DNA from: Sphagnum compactum
Lineage: Eukaryota > Bryophyta > Sphagnopsida > Sphagnales
Reading direction: 5' to 3'
DNA length: 64,000 nucleotides
Assembly: GCA_965153455.1 (NCBI GenBank)
Contig: OZ234496.1
Coordinates: 9,571,863-9,635,862 of the forward strand
Shown here: one piece after another, positions 33,991-46,059 of the stretch
Numbering within the stretch: position 1 is the stretch's first letter
Layout: each line of letters starts with the position of its first letter
The notes under the pieces: generated by a model
Seen by the model: the letters and a program-made list of their open reading frames with translations, nothing else
Database searches by the model: none
What the model was told of the DNA's origin: nothing
Translations under genes and position numbers: made by a program

Positions 33991-36700
33991 TGAGCTAGTG
34001 ATGACAACATGCTCTTCTCAAATTGGTATGTGGTACTTGGTGATGGACTTGAGTACAATCCTAGTGAGGAGTGATTCTACCAATCATAGTGTGCATTGAC
34101 ACTGGTATATTGAACGGCTATCATGCATCACAATATATAGATCTCAATAATGTGAAGCAGATTTACCAAAACAAATGTTAACAATTCGAGAGGCAAATGA
34201 ATGCCATGCGATTTGTTGGGCCCTGTGCCTGTGGGGGCAGGGACTATAGCATTCGATCCAACTTTTGGAAGTTTTACCTTATTAAAACTGGTTTCATATT
34301 AGGTGAACTGGTTTCTTTGGTGAAAATGTTTAGACTGTTTAAATTGGAACAGATGTTTTTTGGTGTTCAGAGCGTGGACATAGTAGGTAGATGTACAGCA
34401 TCTTATTTTATTAGCAGGGCCAGCGTGTTTGTGATGCCTTGTTGTTCTTGCCGAGATATCTTCATGGAAATTATGTGATGATATTGCACAGGACTAGAAC
34501 AAGAGTGAATGCAAGATATGTTTGCATCCTTGGATTAACTAAATCTAATGAACTTAGGATTTGGAATTGAGTTTTAATGTGATGATTGTGAGTAGGTTCA
34601 TCCTAATAAATATGTTTTAGGTCTGTGACAAATGAAAGTAAAGAGAGGGTGATCTTGAAAAAAAAACTCCAAAATCATGATGGATGAAATCCAATTTGAC
34701 TAGAGTCCTTACTTGCCACTAGGATAACATTCTTTCGAATATCCTTTCAATCCATATATGACCTAGAAAAGCATTAATGAATGAACGAAACGTAAAGTCT
34801 TGTTAATGGTAGCTAATCCACATTTATCACCAATGGCCTCATGTATGGCCTTCTCTCACAATGAAGAATTCTTTTGACTAAATGCGGGTATTGCCCAAAT
34901 AAATATTGAATATAATTGCTGAAACCAAAGAATATAAATAATGCCAGTTTCATAGTGACAAGGAATATATGCAATCCATTTATAACAACCCGATATGAAA
35001 CTAAAATATTTCCTTTTTATAAATGTATGTTTTTCCACTTATGAAAAGATTTGTAACACAATACTTAAAAGAATGGGACAACCTTGAAATCATGAAAATA
35101 AACTTCAAACTTACATTTCAAATCATCCTCAAGATTAATTTAATATAATAGGATGAAAAGTAGCAAGTTTGGGAATAGGTTGTTTCCAAAACAAAAATTT
35201 AACATCAAACTCAAGTAATGTAATAGTTTCCATCTTATCTTAATCTTATAAAATAGGACAAGAAAATGGTGTGCAACTAGACTCTAGTACCATTAACTGT
35301 AACCCCACAAACCTTACACTTCAATGTGATATGCAGTACTAATTTGGTTCCTAAGAAATAAAACCAAAATCCTAAACTAATATGGGCTTTAATATTTTAT
35401 GGTGCATGTTTAAAAGTTACAAATGACATGATATGTTTACAGGTTTGTGCAATTCTATTTTGTTATAGAATGCAAACTTGTATACAAGTTTATGACTTCT
35501 AGTTTTTGGGCCATTGAGAATAATTTGTAATAATGATTTTGTGAAAGCAATGCACCCAACCTGACCAAACCCTAATGTCCAATTGCCATCTTAATACAAT
35601 ATATGTCACAATAAATATCATGTATTGTACATTGTAATGGATGAAACCTCAAGGTTTACCTCACACATGTCTCATGAGCCATGGCTTTTTGTGTGAGAAA
35701 AACTACATTCTCTTGTAGTGAATTTCACATTGTGTAGTCAAATATATATTCATGCACTTAAATCCCATTGTGAATAAACTAGGTATGCAACAAATAATGT
35801 AGCTAACTTCCAACAATACAAATGAATAGTATATCCATTGTGTGTGCAAAAGTTGCAGATCCAATCCATGCAGCTGTAGTAAACTTTTGTGACTCATTTG
35901 CAAGCTAAACAGCAGCAATGACAATGAACCAAAGAATAAGTTTGTGGGTACCAATGTTGAATTCATCCTAATAACCTATGAGACCCAGCACAATATAATA
36001 TTGAGGAAAAAAAATTTCAGGACTTTTGAAATTTTATTAAGGTGTACTTAACAAGTAAAAAGCACATCTTAATACTGTCTTAATGGTTATGCCAAAATAT
36101 TCGTAAAATATATATATATTTATTTAATATTCAGCATCAAAGTGCTGAACCTGCTAGACCACTACAGCACTAGGCATTCACATATTTACATTTCCTGGGC
36201 CAGTTTAACACTTGTGTGATTCATTGACCCAGATGATAGATAGGAAGACTTGTGTACAAGTCTCGGACTGGTCAATTCTTATATTTGTGAACTCTTGCCC
36301 AGATGTCCCCCGAGCTGACATATCAATTGGGTTTGCTGAAGGAATGTTTGTCTGAATGATAGTCAATGAAATGGGAACATTCATAGTCTGAATGTTTCAA
36401 GTTCCACTTTGGGTGACTATATTGCGTCCATGACTTAAGAGCAGATTATTAGCGTGAGTGGGTGTCAGGCATGCTCTGTCAGCTTTCACAAACAGGCTGA
36501 ATCACATCAGGAAATTCATTTATGATGGGCATTCCTCCCTCCGATGAGTAGTTGCATGAAGTATGAGTTTCCAGAAACTATTAATTATTTTTCCCCATCC
36601 TTTTTTAATACACAAACGGAGAAATCCATTGCAAGGAGAAACAGAGCACAACCAGCTCAGGAGGACCCAGAAACTACTTTAGTTTTATGCACTTAGAGCA
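33991..36700. other. AT-rich spacer
   Basis: A weak frame at 34197-34478 (MNAMRFVGPCACGG...) has no recognisable domain. Nothing else is supported. Confidence 0.3.
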
Positions 36701-36708
36701 GTTTTTAC

Positions 36709-37428
36709 CAGTGTTGGGCGGGTATCAAAAATGTTCTCAGGTATGATCCGGTTATCCTTATTTGAACCCCTCATCATCAGTGATACCCTGACTGAAACCC
36801 TGATTACCTGCTCTCATTTGTATGAAAATCGACTAATGACAACCGGATAAAAATAAAATACTGAGACCGGCCCCTTACTCGGGGTTCTCAGGGTACAAGG
36901 TTCGAACTAATTATGATAGTTGTACTGGTAGGAGCAGTGAAAATATATCTGTCAGCAGTGGAGGCGCTCAGGAAAAGGGTAAAACAGGATGAAACTCAGT
37001 TGTTTCAAACCCCCTCCCCCTCCCCCCTTTTTATGCTAACGTACTTTTTTTGCAAGTTTTTTTTTGAATCTCATTCCATGTATGACCAAACTCAGGGTTC
37101 GGGTGCTGTGTTTTCCTTCCTTTACAGATAACTATGATTTTTTTATTTTAAAGAAAAAGAATAAAATCGCTATTTTTTTATTTTAAAAAAATTATTTGAA
37201 AAAAAAGTAATGAAATGGTTGGTGAGTATCGTCAAATGATAATCGACTGTTCTCAAATTTATGAGAATCGATATCATATCATGAGAATAAATTAATTTTT
37301 TTAATAAAAATATTGATGCCCTGACTCAATTTGTTTAAAATTTTGAAATGAGAACTGAAACCTTTTGTAATCTATTTTGTGAAAATCGAATCTGGCGGGT
37401 ATCAAAAAAAGATATCAACCCAACACTG
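36709..37428. mobile_element. hAT-like non-autonomous element (MITE)
   Basis: The termini are CAGTGTTGGG and CCCAACACTG, a perfect inverted pair. The flanking octamers GTTTTTAC (36701-36708) and GATTTTAA (37429-37436) match at six of eight positions, consistent with a decayed 8-bp target duplication typical of hAT. The word GGCGGGTATCAAAAA occurs near both ends. The interior is AT-rich and has no transposase ORF. Confidence 0.65.
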
Positions 37429-37436
37429 GATTTTAA

Positions 37437-38879
37437 CATGGTACTAGTGTTTGTGCTGGTTCACCCAAAGCCCCACCCATGGAAAATTGGACAGTATAAG
37501 GTGAGACACTATCATAGTTAGTACCTGGGGCAGTTCGACACTAATTATATTATTTTCAGAAAGGTCAAAATTTTCAATAATTATTTTGTCAGAAATAATT
37601 TTTTGAAGGAAAGTAAAGAATCTGATGAAATATTTGAAACTGATCTCATTTGTCCAAACGGAATCCTCAAAAATAATTTTACTATTCAACAAACATGTGT
37701 CAAAGTGGCCAAGGTATGATTTGGTGCTTACAGCATACTTAATTTACTCTCATTTGTTGCTTCCAGCTCTCCAGTCTCTTCCATGAAACAAATGGTGTTT
37801 GCTTGATTCTTACAAGATTGAACACTATATCTATCAAAGTGCCAAAATTATTGTTAAATACCCAGTTTTGTAAAGTCAGAAACCACAATGGAAAAAACAT
37901 TTCTAGTTGGAATGGCCATAGATAGTTACTCTCAAGCAGGCATGGTTCCAATTTTGTACTAGCTTTATTTTGTTGTAATTTTTCCAACAGAGATTACTCC
38001 AGTTTTCCCTTCAGTTGTTAAATTGTGAATGGTTTATTAGGAACGCAAATTAGGCTTTGCGATGACCCCTCTGGTATGAAGCAACTTTGGGCACAATGTC
38101 TTTTTTCCTTTTGAAATTGAATTACAGAAATTGTGCATTCCATGAAAGCCTATCCTGCAGTATTGACACAACAGAAAAAGTCCATTTTCACTGTATGGGA
38201 AAAAGCACAAAAGGCAGAGCTAGCCGTATGTGCAAGTCAAAGAAATTGAAGAACAATGCTGGCAGAAATTGCCATCTCAAGAGCAACAAATCTGTTGGAC
38301 CGTCGAGCCAAAAGTATTCCCATGCCCCAAAAGTTCATCATGTGCTGACTCTTTACTTCTTTCTCCAGCTCAACTATAAAGCTTCTTGAATCGCTTTCTT
38401 TTTGCAGCTCAACAATAAAAGTCACACCACTACACAGAAAATTACCTCTACAAACAATTCACAACAGTGTTCTTTCTGTGATACATGTGTATTCTGATGA
38501 GAACCCAGCTGGCCGTCCATTTGGGTGTCTCAAAATCCTTCTTTTAGTAATATTTGGGACACATGGCATATTGAACAAATTTTATATCAATATGCATGAA
38601 CAATGTTTGTTCAATCTCATCAAAGTTGTACACAAGAAATGTATAGTTGGTGAAAGTTGCATTTCTGCAATCAATTTGTGCTACATACAAATAGTGACAT
38701 TCCTACAAAATGTGGGTGCATTTCACTAGTCCCTGTTCAGTAAATTAGTCCCTGTTCAGTAAATTAATGAATTCATTACATCCCCATTAGATCCCATTTT
38801 CTGAGATCAGCAAATTCAGTCAAAATTTAATGAAATCACTTTATGTACATGGATACCTTTTGTTGTAGTCAGATAACAT
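37437..38879. other. Spacer; short tandem duplication at 38727
   Basis: TAGTCCCTGTTCAGTAAAT occurs twice in tandem (38727 and 38746). A frame at 38087-38389 (MGTMSFFLLKLN...) has no recognised domain. No gene is supported. Confidence 0.4.
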
Positions 38880-39115
38880 GAAAGTTTGGTGTTTTCTGAG
38901 TTTTATAGTTTTCTACATTTTGAGAAGAAAAACTAATTTTTAAAAAAAATCTCAATATTCTATCCTAAGTTGCACCAAGTAGCCGAAATTATAGAAAAAT
39001 GCTAGATTTTTTTAAAATTCATATTTTCTTATTGCCAAATTTGGCTAAATTTTTTTATAGATGATCACCAATTTGGCTGTCACAAAAATTGGAAAACAAA
39101 AACCCCCATGCAACT
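38880..39115 (+). repeat. Foldback arm, single copy
   Basis: CCAAGTAGCCGAAATTATAG and the core GCCAAATTTGGCTAAAT (39034-39091) match the left arms elsewhere. Here the 12-bp core GCCAAATTTGGC is a perfect palindrome. ATCACAAAATT is replaced by TGTCACAAAAATTGG. Confidence 0.45.
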
Positions 39116-40031
39116 TTGTGCGCAGAAATATGTAAGAAATGTGTACCAAAATATTATGAGTCAAATGCACGTCATATCTTCATAAAACTTCATATCTGGA
39201 GCATAACAGAAAGAAAAAAAGAAAAGAGAGAAACGAGATACATTGGATCCAGACGATAGATCCTCCCAACACTAGAGACTCCACTGTCTAATGCATGCCT
39301 AATCTGCATGGTCTTTTTAAGTTTTGACATGACTTCAGAACTCCAGCTGTGTCCGAAAGTGTAATTGGACTAAGCAAAAGTGTAGTTTGGCCAACTGAAA
39401 TGGTGTTAAAGTGAAGGGTACAGGGAGTTTCTTATGTTCCAAAACCGAGTCAAAACACATTTTTGGAGTATGGGGCGGGCACTTTCTTTCACTATTTACT
39501 TTCACACTCTGCAGTCCCAAAGGTCTGTTTCCTTTTGGTTACTTTGATCACAGTTCCATACAGTGATAAAGTGTCTTTTAAGTGCAACTGATCAAGGATA
39601 TTTGTGATTATTTCAGTCACAAAATATCCCCAGACTTCAACAACAAAACAGTCAACAAAATCGCCTCAAAATCAACAATGTGAGGAAAGTGAAAGTTAGA
39701 GAGCCCTTGGGCCTCTCCTGCCCTCAGAGAAAAATGGTGTGGTCAAATGCCTTTAGAGTGGGGAATTGGACCTGGACACTGACAGAGACCAACCATCACT
39801 TCTTTACACAAAAGGGTGAAGACCAGCCTAAAGCCTAGTCCTTTTGGATATTGGGTACATTGGTGTTATCCATAGAGTCATCTTGTCTTTGGGTCCTATT
39901 TTGACCCTCTAAATTTTGTTTCATCCCTAATTTGATTTTATTGATAAATTGAGCCAAATCAAGTGCTGTTTCATTAAACTGGGTGTCAGTTCAGAAAAAC
40001 TGCAGGATCTTATTGTAACAAGGCTTATTTA
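39116..40031. other. Spacer
   Basis: No gene was recognised. The sequence has moderately normal composition and could be regulatory or UTR, but nothing supports that. Confidence 0.3.
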
Positions 40032-40970
40032 ATGAAGGGTGTGAGCAGCAGGAAAGGTGTGGTATGTAATGCAAATCAGAAACTGGGGATGAAACTAGGG
40101 AAGAAGAATTCAATGCAATCAGAGTTTAGGGTTTGGCAGCACCTAACGGGTGTTTTCCTCTCCTCTAAAACTCCCTCCCTCACTCCCTCTTCCTCTCACA
40201 CACTTACTCCCTCTCAAATTTTAATTTCCAAGCTTTGCAAAAGTGTTTATTGTTTTTTGGGTATTTGTTGTGTTTTTGTGTTATTCAAAGTTCTAAGTAT
40301 TAGTTTTTTTTCTTTTGAGTTGAAGCCCCTCCAGTGCCTATTTCCATCTACTTATTGCATGTCCACCTTGTTCACACCTGCTCTACCATCATCACCTTGC
40401 GTGCTTGTTTTCACCTGCTTGCTGCATGTCCGCCTTGTTTGTGCTTGTTTCACCATCATTGCTTTGCGTGCTTGCTTTTGCCTATGTGCCTACTTCCGCC
40501 TACTTATTGCTTGTCCACCTCATTTGCACCTCCTCCACCATCATCGCCTTGAATACCTACTTCCACCTTCTTGTTGCATGTCCATCGTGTTCGCACCTAT
40601 TTCAACATTGTCAACTTGTGAGACTCCTTTCGCCCATGTTCTTATTTCCACATGTTTGCTACATGTCCACCTCATTTGCACCTACTCCACCATCACTACC
40701 ATGTGTGCTTGCTTTTGCCTACTTGCAAGTTATCCACCCCATTCTCGCATGTTCCACCATCGTCACCTTGTGTGCTTGCTCCTACTTTCTTCCCTACTTG
40801 CACCTCCTTCCACCATTGTCACTACACCTCATTTTAGGCACCAAACATTTGCTTCGTCACCTACTTGCCTACCTTTTCGCCTACCATCTTGTTTACCTGC
40901 TTTGAGCTTCAAGTTTGCCCTCGTGCTTAGTATTTTCCCCCTACTTGTCTGTGTAGGAACTAGGACATAA
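40032..40970 (+). other. 312-codon open frame, mostly repeat-encoded; doubtful gene
   Basis: ATG 40032 opens a frame of 312 codons. The first 60 residues (MKGVSSRKGVVCNANQ..., Ser/Thr/Pro-rich) precede a long Cys/His/Leu/Pro-rich section that merely translates the 67/85-bp tandem repeat (40383 onward). The other two plus frames are also open over the repeat (40334-40552, 40405-40905), which shows that openness comes from lack of stop triplets in the repeat unit rather than from coding selection. No domain is recognised. Confidence 0.2.
40383..40850. repeat. Higher-order tandem repeat with alternating 67/85-bp units
   Basis: A CACCATCATC(G/A)CCTTG-like start recurs at 40383, 40451, 40536, 40603, 40688, 40755 and 40811. 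The successive spacings are 68, 85, 67, 85, 67 and 56. Shared words are TGCTTGC, TTGCATGTCCACC and TTTGCACCTACTC. The alternation shows amplification of a 152-bp dimer in which one unit carries an extra 18 bp. Confidence 0.75.
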
Positions 40971-41487
40971 GAGGTGCACACAACCTTCATTATAATTAGA
41001 TTTTTATTTATTTTTTGCAATTGTGTGTTTTTTCCTTATTTGTATTTGTTTGTTTGTTTTTCACTTTTACTTTTTATTTTCGTAATTAATTGTTTGGTTC
41101 ATTGTTTTGCAAGTTTTTTACATTTGGACATGCTTCTAGATTTCCTAAACATTGATTTGGACCTTACATTACACTTTCTTCACTCATTTCTTATACTATT
41201 TTTTCATTTTTCTACCCTTAACCCCTTTGCTTTGTAAAACCTTGTAATTGTTTCTCAACCTTCCAACATTATTTTATTTTGCTTTGCAAATGCTTGTAAT
41301 TGTTTTTCATGAACCTTCAAATTTATTGGATAGTCTTTTGTTTATTTTGCAATTGTATTCATTCTTGACGATAATTTTGGTAAAACAAACTTGAGAGCTT
41401 TTCTTCTACTAAATCTCTTGTGAAAACTACAAAATGGAATAATCATTAAAAAATGAAAATAAAATAAGTGAAACTTGTGATATTGTC

Positions 41488-41676
41488 ATGAATGAAGTTA
41501 TTATGGAAGAAAATAATGTGGAAGAAAAGTTTGTAATAAATCCTAATTTGCAGTTTGAAACTAAAAAGTATTTAGAAACTAAAAATGAAAAATTGATGAA
41601 CCAGAATTTGAAGGAACTTCATAATCAAAAAAAATTGTGGAAGAAACTTCATAGTCAAAGAAAATGTGGAAACTAA
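41488..41676 (+). other. Short Lys/Glu/Asn-rich frame, unassigned
   Basis: A 62-codon frame (MNEVIMEENNVEEKF...) preceded by AT-rich sequence. It resembles the charged N-termini of retrotransposon gag leaders but has no diagnostic motif. It lies just before a gypsy LTR fragment. Confidence 0.2.
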
Positions 41677-41723
41677 AAGGAAGAAATGCATTGTGTTGGT
41701 TATTTTTTTATATAAATGAGAAC

Positions 41724-41852
41724 CAATGTTGCAACCCCACTTTGAGGCAAGTGTGAGAAATGAAACTCACATTCCCAAAAGTGGGAACTTGGAGTCTTCC
41801 GGGACTCCCGAAAACTCAGAGCTTGATTGTAGGGGTCAAAACACCTTGCAAT
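41724..41852 (+). repeat. Fragment of the gypsy LTR
   Basis: It matches the first 130 bp of the LTR at 9052: CACTTTGAGG...GTGTGAG, ACTC(A)CATTCCC(A)AAA, GGGAACTTGGAGTCTTCCG, CTCAGAGCTTGATTG, AGGGGTC and AAACACCT. Similarity stops abruptly where the minisatellite begins. Confidence 0.65.
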
Positions 41853-42990
41853 TAGACCACCAAGAAGCATGAACAAGAGGAGCATCATAGCTTTGGAGTA
41901 ATTAGACCACCAAAAAGCATGAACAAGAGGAGCATCATGGCTTGGAGCCACTAGATTGTTAAGAAGAGGAGCATGAAAAAAATCACAAGGAAGAAGAGCA
42001 CCACAATGTAAAGCAGTTAGGTTGTTAAAAAACACAAGCAAAAGGAACATCACAACTTAAAACAATTAGGTTGCTAAGAAACACAAACAAAAGGAGCATC
42101 ATGGCTTGGAGCCACTAGACTATAAAAGGAGCAAGAGCGTCACGTAAAAGCTAAAGCAAGAGGAGCATCACAACTTAAAGCAATTGGGCTACCAGAAAAC
42201 ATAAGCAAGAGGAGCATCATGGCTTGGAACCACTAGAGTGCCACTAAGAGGAGCAAGAACATCATGTAAAAGCAAAAGCAAAAGGAGCATCGCAACTTAG
42301 AACAACTAGGCTACCAGGAACCACAAACAAGAGGAACATCATGGCTTGGAGCCATTAGATTGCCAATAAGAGGAGCAGGAACATCACATAAAAACAAAAG
42401 CAAGAGGAGTGTGACAAAATCACAAGTAAGAAGAACATCACAACTTAAAGCAACTAGGCTACCAAGAAGCACAGGCAAGAAGAACATCACAACTTAGAAC
42501 AACTAGGTTGCCAAGAAGCATAAGCAAGAAGAACATCACAACTTAGAATAATTAGGCTACCAAGTAGCACAAGCAAGAGGAACATCATGGCTTGGAACCA
42601 CAAGATTACTAATAAGAGGAGCAAGAACATCACATAAAAGCAAAAACAAGAAGGGGGGCATAACAAAAACCATAAGCAATAAGAACATTAAGGAAAACAT
42701 GAGCAAGTGGAATGTGTTGAAAAACATGAAAAATATAAACATCATGGCTCTAGAGCAACTAAACTGCCAAGAAAAAGGAGCAAAAGGAGCATCATGGCTT
42801 TGGAGCAATTGGACTATTGGGCACACTAGGAAAATTCAAAACTTGAAACAATTGCACTACTAGGAAGCACAAGCAAGAGATCTATCATGACTTTGATTAT
42901 TTCTCAAGAAAACATGAGCAAGAGGAGCAAGAACATCACTGACTTGGAGCAAAAGGAACATCATCCCATAGCTTGAAGGAGGAGTTCATG
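41853..42990. repeat. Minisatellite of about 50/72-bp units, about 1.1 kb
   Basis: Roughly twenty diverged units share ACTAGGCTACCAAGAAGCAC, AAGCAAGAGGAGCATCA and then either TGGCTTGGAGCC or CAACTTAAAGC. Longer units insert an AAGAGGAGCAAGAACATCAC block, giving an approximate 120-bp higher-order period. Open frames here, such as minus 41700-42053, translate the repeat and are not genes. Confidence 0.8.
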
Positions 42991-43009
42991 GCTTTGTTGG
43001 AAGAGATAT

Positions 43010-43185
43010 TAGAAAGGAGGTTGTGGGGAGAATTTTTTTTCTAAAAGTAGATCACATCACAAAGATTGGAAAAAGGTTGTGGGGATAATTTGTTTTTCCA
43101 AAAGTAGCCTAGATCACAAAGACTAGAAAGGAGGTTGTGGGAGAATTGTTTTTTTCCAAAAGTAGGCTAGCAACATCAAGCTTCA
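43010..43185. repeat. Three-unit tandem repeat of about 65 bp
   Basis: GGTTGTGGGGAGAATTTTTT, then CTAAAAGTAG and ATCACAAAGA repeats three times (about 43019, 43074 and 43132). Confidence 0.7.
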
Positions 43186-43214
43186 TGAGGACTATCCATT
43201 AGTGATTCTTTTTT

Positions 43215-44340
43215 TTGGAAAAATTGCCAAATGTCAAAATTTTAATTTCAAAATGGCAAAATTTGAATGTTTTTTGGGTTTTTCAGTTGCCGAATGTCAA
43301 AAAAAATAAAATTGAATATTAAATGTCACCAATTGCTACATTAATGCCTAGTAAGTTGCTAAAAATATAGAAGAAGGCTTCAAAATCTTTATTTTCAAAT
43401 TTTTCAATGCCAAATTTGGCTAACTTATCTTTGGAATGATTGCCACCTTTAGTTACATGACAAAATTGAATTAAAAAAACACTGCCACCCATAGTTTTGC
43501 ACCACTCCCAAGTGCATGCAATCCTAAACCCTAAATTGAACTTGGTTATGCTTATGGCCGTTGGATTTTTTGCCCTATTTTTGGGAGGATCTTGACCATG
43601 GGTTGTAAAATGACAGTTGAAAGGATGAAAAATTGTTTGGACATTTTTCATTTATGAACTGAAAATAGTAAGTAGCAAACCATCATACATTGGATATTAT
43701 TTGTACATGGGCGAAAAAGTTGTCACCCATAGGCTAATATATGTTCTAAACTTTTTAATTTTTGACTTTTGATCCTTCTCCTTTCAAATTGCCATATCTG
43801 ATTCATAATTACGCTATTTTTGATGATTTAACATGTAATGGGTGTGCCCATAATAGGGGCACATTTTGTTTTTAGTCACGAAAATGAAAGGAACACTCTC
43901 TTGCATTTTGACGACCACTAAAACATTAAGTGTTCTACCATAGGTGTGTTTACCCTACAACTTAAAATAAAAGGGGTGACCAACTCAAAAATAGATAAAG
44001 TTAATTGTTATAATCTAGAATTTAAACTAATATTTTGACTTTGGTAGATAAAGCAAGTTCACCATGTAGCCATGATCTTTCTTTCAATTTTGTGATTAAA
44101 CCACATTAACAAACATCCACAAGAAAAATTAATCAAATTTGGCTATAGGTTAGAAGGGAAAGAAATAATTTTAATAATCTTGCAACATTTTGGCAACCTA
44201 CTTGAACCTATTGTCTAATTATGGCAATTTTAGGAAGACAATTCCACAAAATTTGGCAATTTTGGAACATTTTTTCATTGAAATCCTTATAATGATTTGC
44301 ACTGAATTTTTTCTTGTCTCCAAATGACAAAAATTCACCC
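43215..44340. mobile_element. Foldback element with arms of about 260 bp
   Basis: The left arm 43215-43468 contains ATTGCCAAATGTC, CCTAGTAAGTTGCTAAAAAT and the core GCCAAATTTGGCTAAC...GATTGCCACC...ACAAAATTG. The right arm 44095-44340 carries the same features in reverse: ATTTTGTGATTAAACC, AATTTGGCTATA, TTGGCAACCTACTTGAACC and AAATTTGGCAATTTTGG. The interior is about 620 bp without coding character. This is the clearest paired-arm copy of the family in the window. Confidence 0.6.
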
Positions 44341-44699
44341 AAAAAATGTTGTAGCATAATGCATTACATCAAGTACAAGCAACTGGCTATAAATAAATAA
44401 ATAAATAAAGGAAAAAACCTAGCAAGGGAATAAGAAAAGAAAAAAGAATAAATTGAAACAAAAGACCACATTCGAAAGTGTAGAACACACAATGGGGAGC
44501 CTCAAAAGGAAAAAACATGAAACCAAGGACATAAACCCATAACTAGTAGCACGAAACAAGTCGTGCAAAGAGATGGGTGAAAAACCTAAAAGGACACCAA
44601 GCTTTAGAAAAAGGCTTTTTTATTGCCACAACTACCTGATGCAAGATAATGGCACCTTAAATTCTTTGAAGAGCCATTGACACCTTTTACCTATAAAAT

Positions 44700-45260
44700 A
44701 AACGTATAATTGAAAGAGGAGGACTTCTAGAACCTTTAGTTAACCATGCCATGTTGGCACATTGATGAAAGAAGTTGTCCACCTATTGGTGTAAACATCC
44801 AAATATCTTTTTTGCTAAAAGGATGAAATCATCCTCAAGGTGTTGGTCGCAATATAGTACAACCTTTGCTTGAGTTGCAATCATCCTAACCACTCCCCAA
44901 AAAAAAATGACTCGTGAAACAAGATCCACATGAATCAAGTCAATAATGACTACATTTATCAAAGTGTAAGTACCATTTGCTATAAGCACAATATCCATTT
45001 GTTATCATGAGGATTGGATAGATGCATCAGGAGAATGTGTGTTTGTTTGTTCAAAACATGGAACCCAACATCCCTAGCAATGGAGACCAAAGAATCTTAA
45101 ACAACATCATGTGTGACCATTCACTTTCCCCAATGAACACAACAAGAAGGTGTATCCCTATTGGATTTATGGCATGGCCACTAGCCCTTTGAAAGAAACC
45201 ATCTAGGATATAGACTTGAGTCTTGCTTTGACCATTAATCAATTTGGGGCACTTGGAAGT
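44700..45260 (-). pseudogene. Retroelement ORF relic with CLHQ-VDNFFHQCANMAW motif
   Basis: On the minus strand 44998-44783 reads MDIVLIANGTYTLINVVIID, then LVSRVIFFWGVV and IFGCLHQ. After one stop (a CAG-to-TAG-type change) it continues VDNFFHQCANMAWLTKG. From general knowledge this series (DIVL..NG..TL..VVI.DP..DLVSR...VFGCLHQQ.D.F.H.CANMAW) recurs in many plant genomes as the C-terminal part of a repeated reverse-transcriptase-like ORF. That assignment is from memory. The upstream part (45242-45051, minus) seems to continue it in another frame. It is clearly non-functional here. Confidence 0.4.
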
Positions 45261-45589
45261 CTGGAAATGAAGTGAACATGAATGGAGAATGATCAGTTAT
45301 AAATTGGTAGTGGAATGTGGCTTCCATTAAAATAGATCCACTATTTAGGTGACTTATAAGAATCATCTCCTTGAGATCCAAATTCCAGAGTAAACAAGTT
45401 CCAATCAACTCACACTATTAGAAACCTTGGTACATACATAGTTCCACTCAAATATAGTTTTAGTGGAATGGGATTGGTCCATACCACTATACATTGGATG
45501 TAGTGGATTGGTCCACCCAAATCAATTTTAGTGGAATTGAACTAATGTCATTTCACCATACATTGGATCTCCAAATCCAGTTCAAAACG
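45261..45589. other. Spacer with short diverged repeats
   Basis: TTTTAGTGGAAT-type words repeat (45468, 45527), and CATACATTGGAT occurs at 45489 and 45562. No gene was seen. Confidence 0.35.
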
Positions 45590-45985
45590 TTAAAAAACAC
45601 ATTTTTTTTCTTTTAGACCCCTCTTATTTCCAAACCTCATAACTTTCTCAAATCTTATTCAAATTGAGTGATCTAAAGTGCTATGAGAGTGCCACCTTAA
45701 GCTCTATAATTCATCTTTGATTTCTAAAGGCAGCAGAACAACATACAAGGAATGTTTGGGTGTTTTCAGAACAGTTTCCTAGTGTTGGGTGTGGCACTTT
45801 TTTGACTTTTTGACCATGCACACTTTGAAAGGCCATAACTTTCTCATTTCTGATCCATTTTTGATAATTTTTAGTGCTTTGAATGCACCAAGAAGAGATC
45901 TTCAACTTATTTGTGGACACCATAAACAAATGAACCTTCCTTTGAATTTTTTCGAGCTCTGAATTCTTATGTGTTTAGACATTAG
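45590..45985. repeat. Unnamed repeat R1, copy 3 (partial)
   Basis: It shares the sub-repeats GACCCCTCTTATTTCC, ACTTTCTCAAATC, AAAGTGCTATGAGAGTGCCA, GCAGAACAACATACAAGGAA, TGTTTGGGTG and GTGCTTTGAATGCACC with the copies at 1190 and 2983. Confidence 0.6.
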
Positions 45986-46059
45986 CTTATTTACCTAATG
46001 CATTGGTAAACAACAAAACTTAAGGTTTATTAGATTTTTCTAGTGATGATATAACCAAC

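Noticed and set aside
34197-34478. 93-codon frame MNAMRFVGPCACGG...
   Set aside because: No recognisable domain, AT-rich surroundings and no splice or promoter context.
41700-42826. Minus-strand frames of 89-117 codons
   Set aside because: They only translate the minisatellite units.
41853-42990. CRISPR-like array
   Set aside because: Units are diverged throughout without unique spacers, and the setting is a plant genome. It is a minisatellite.
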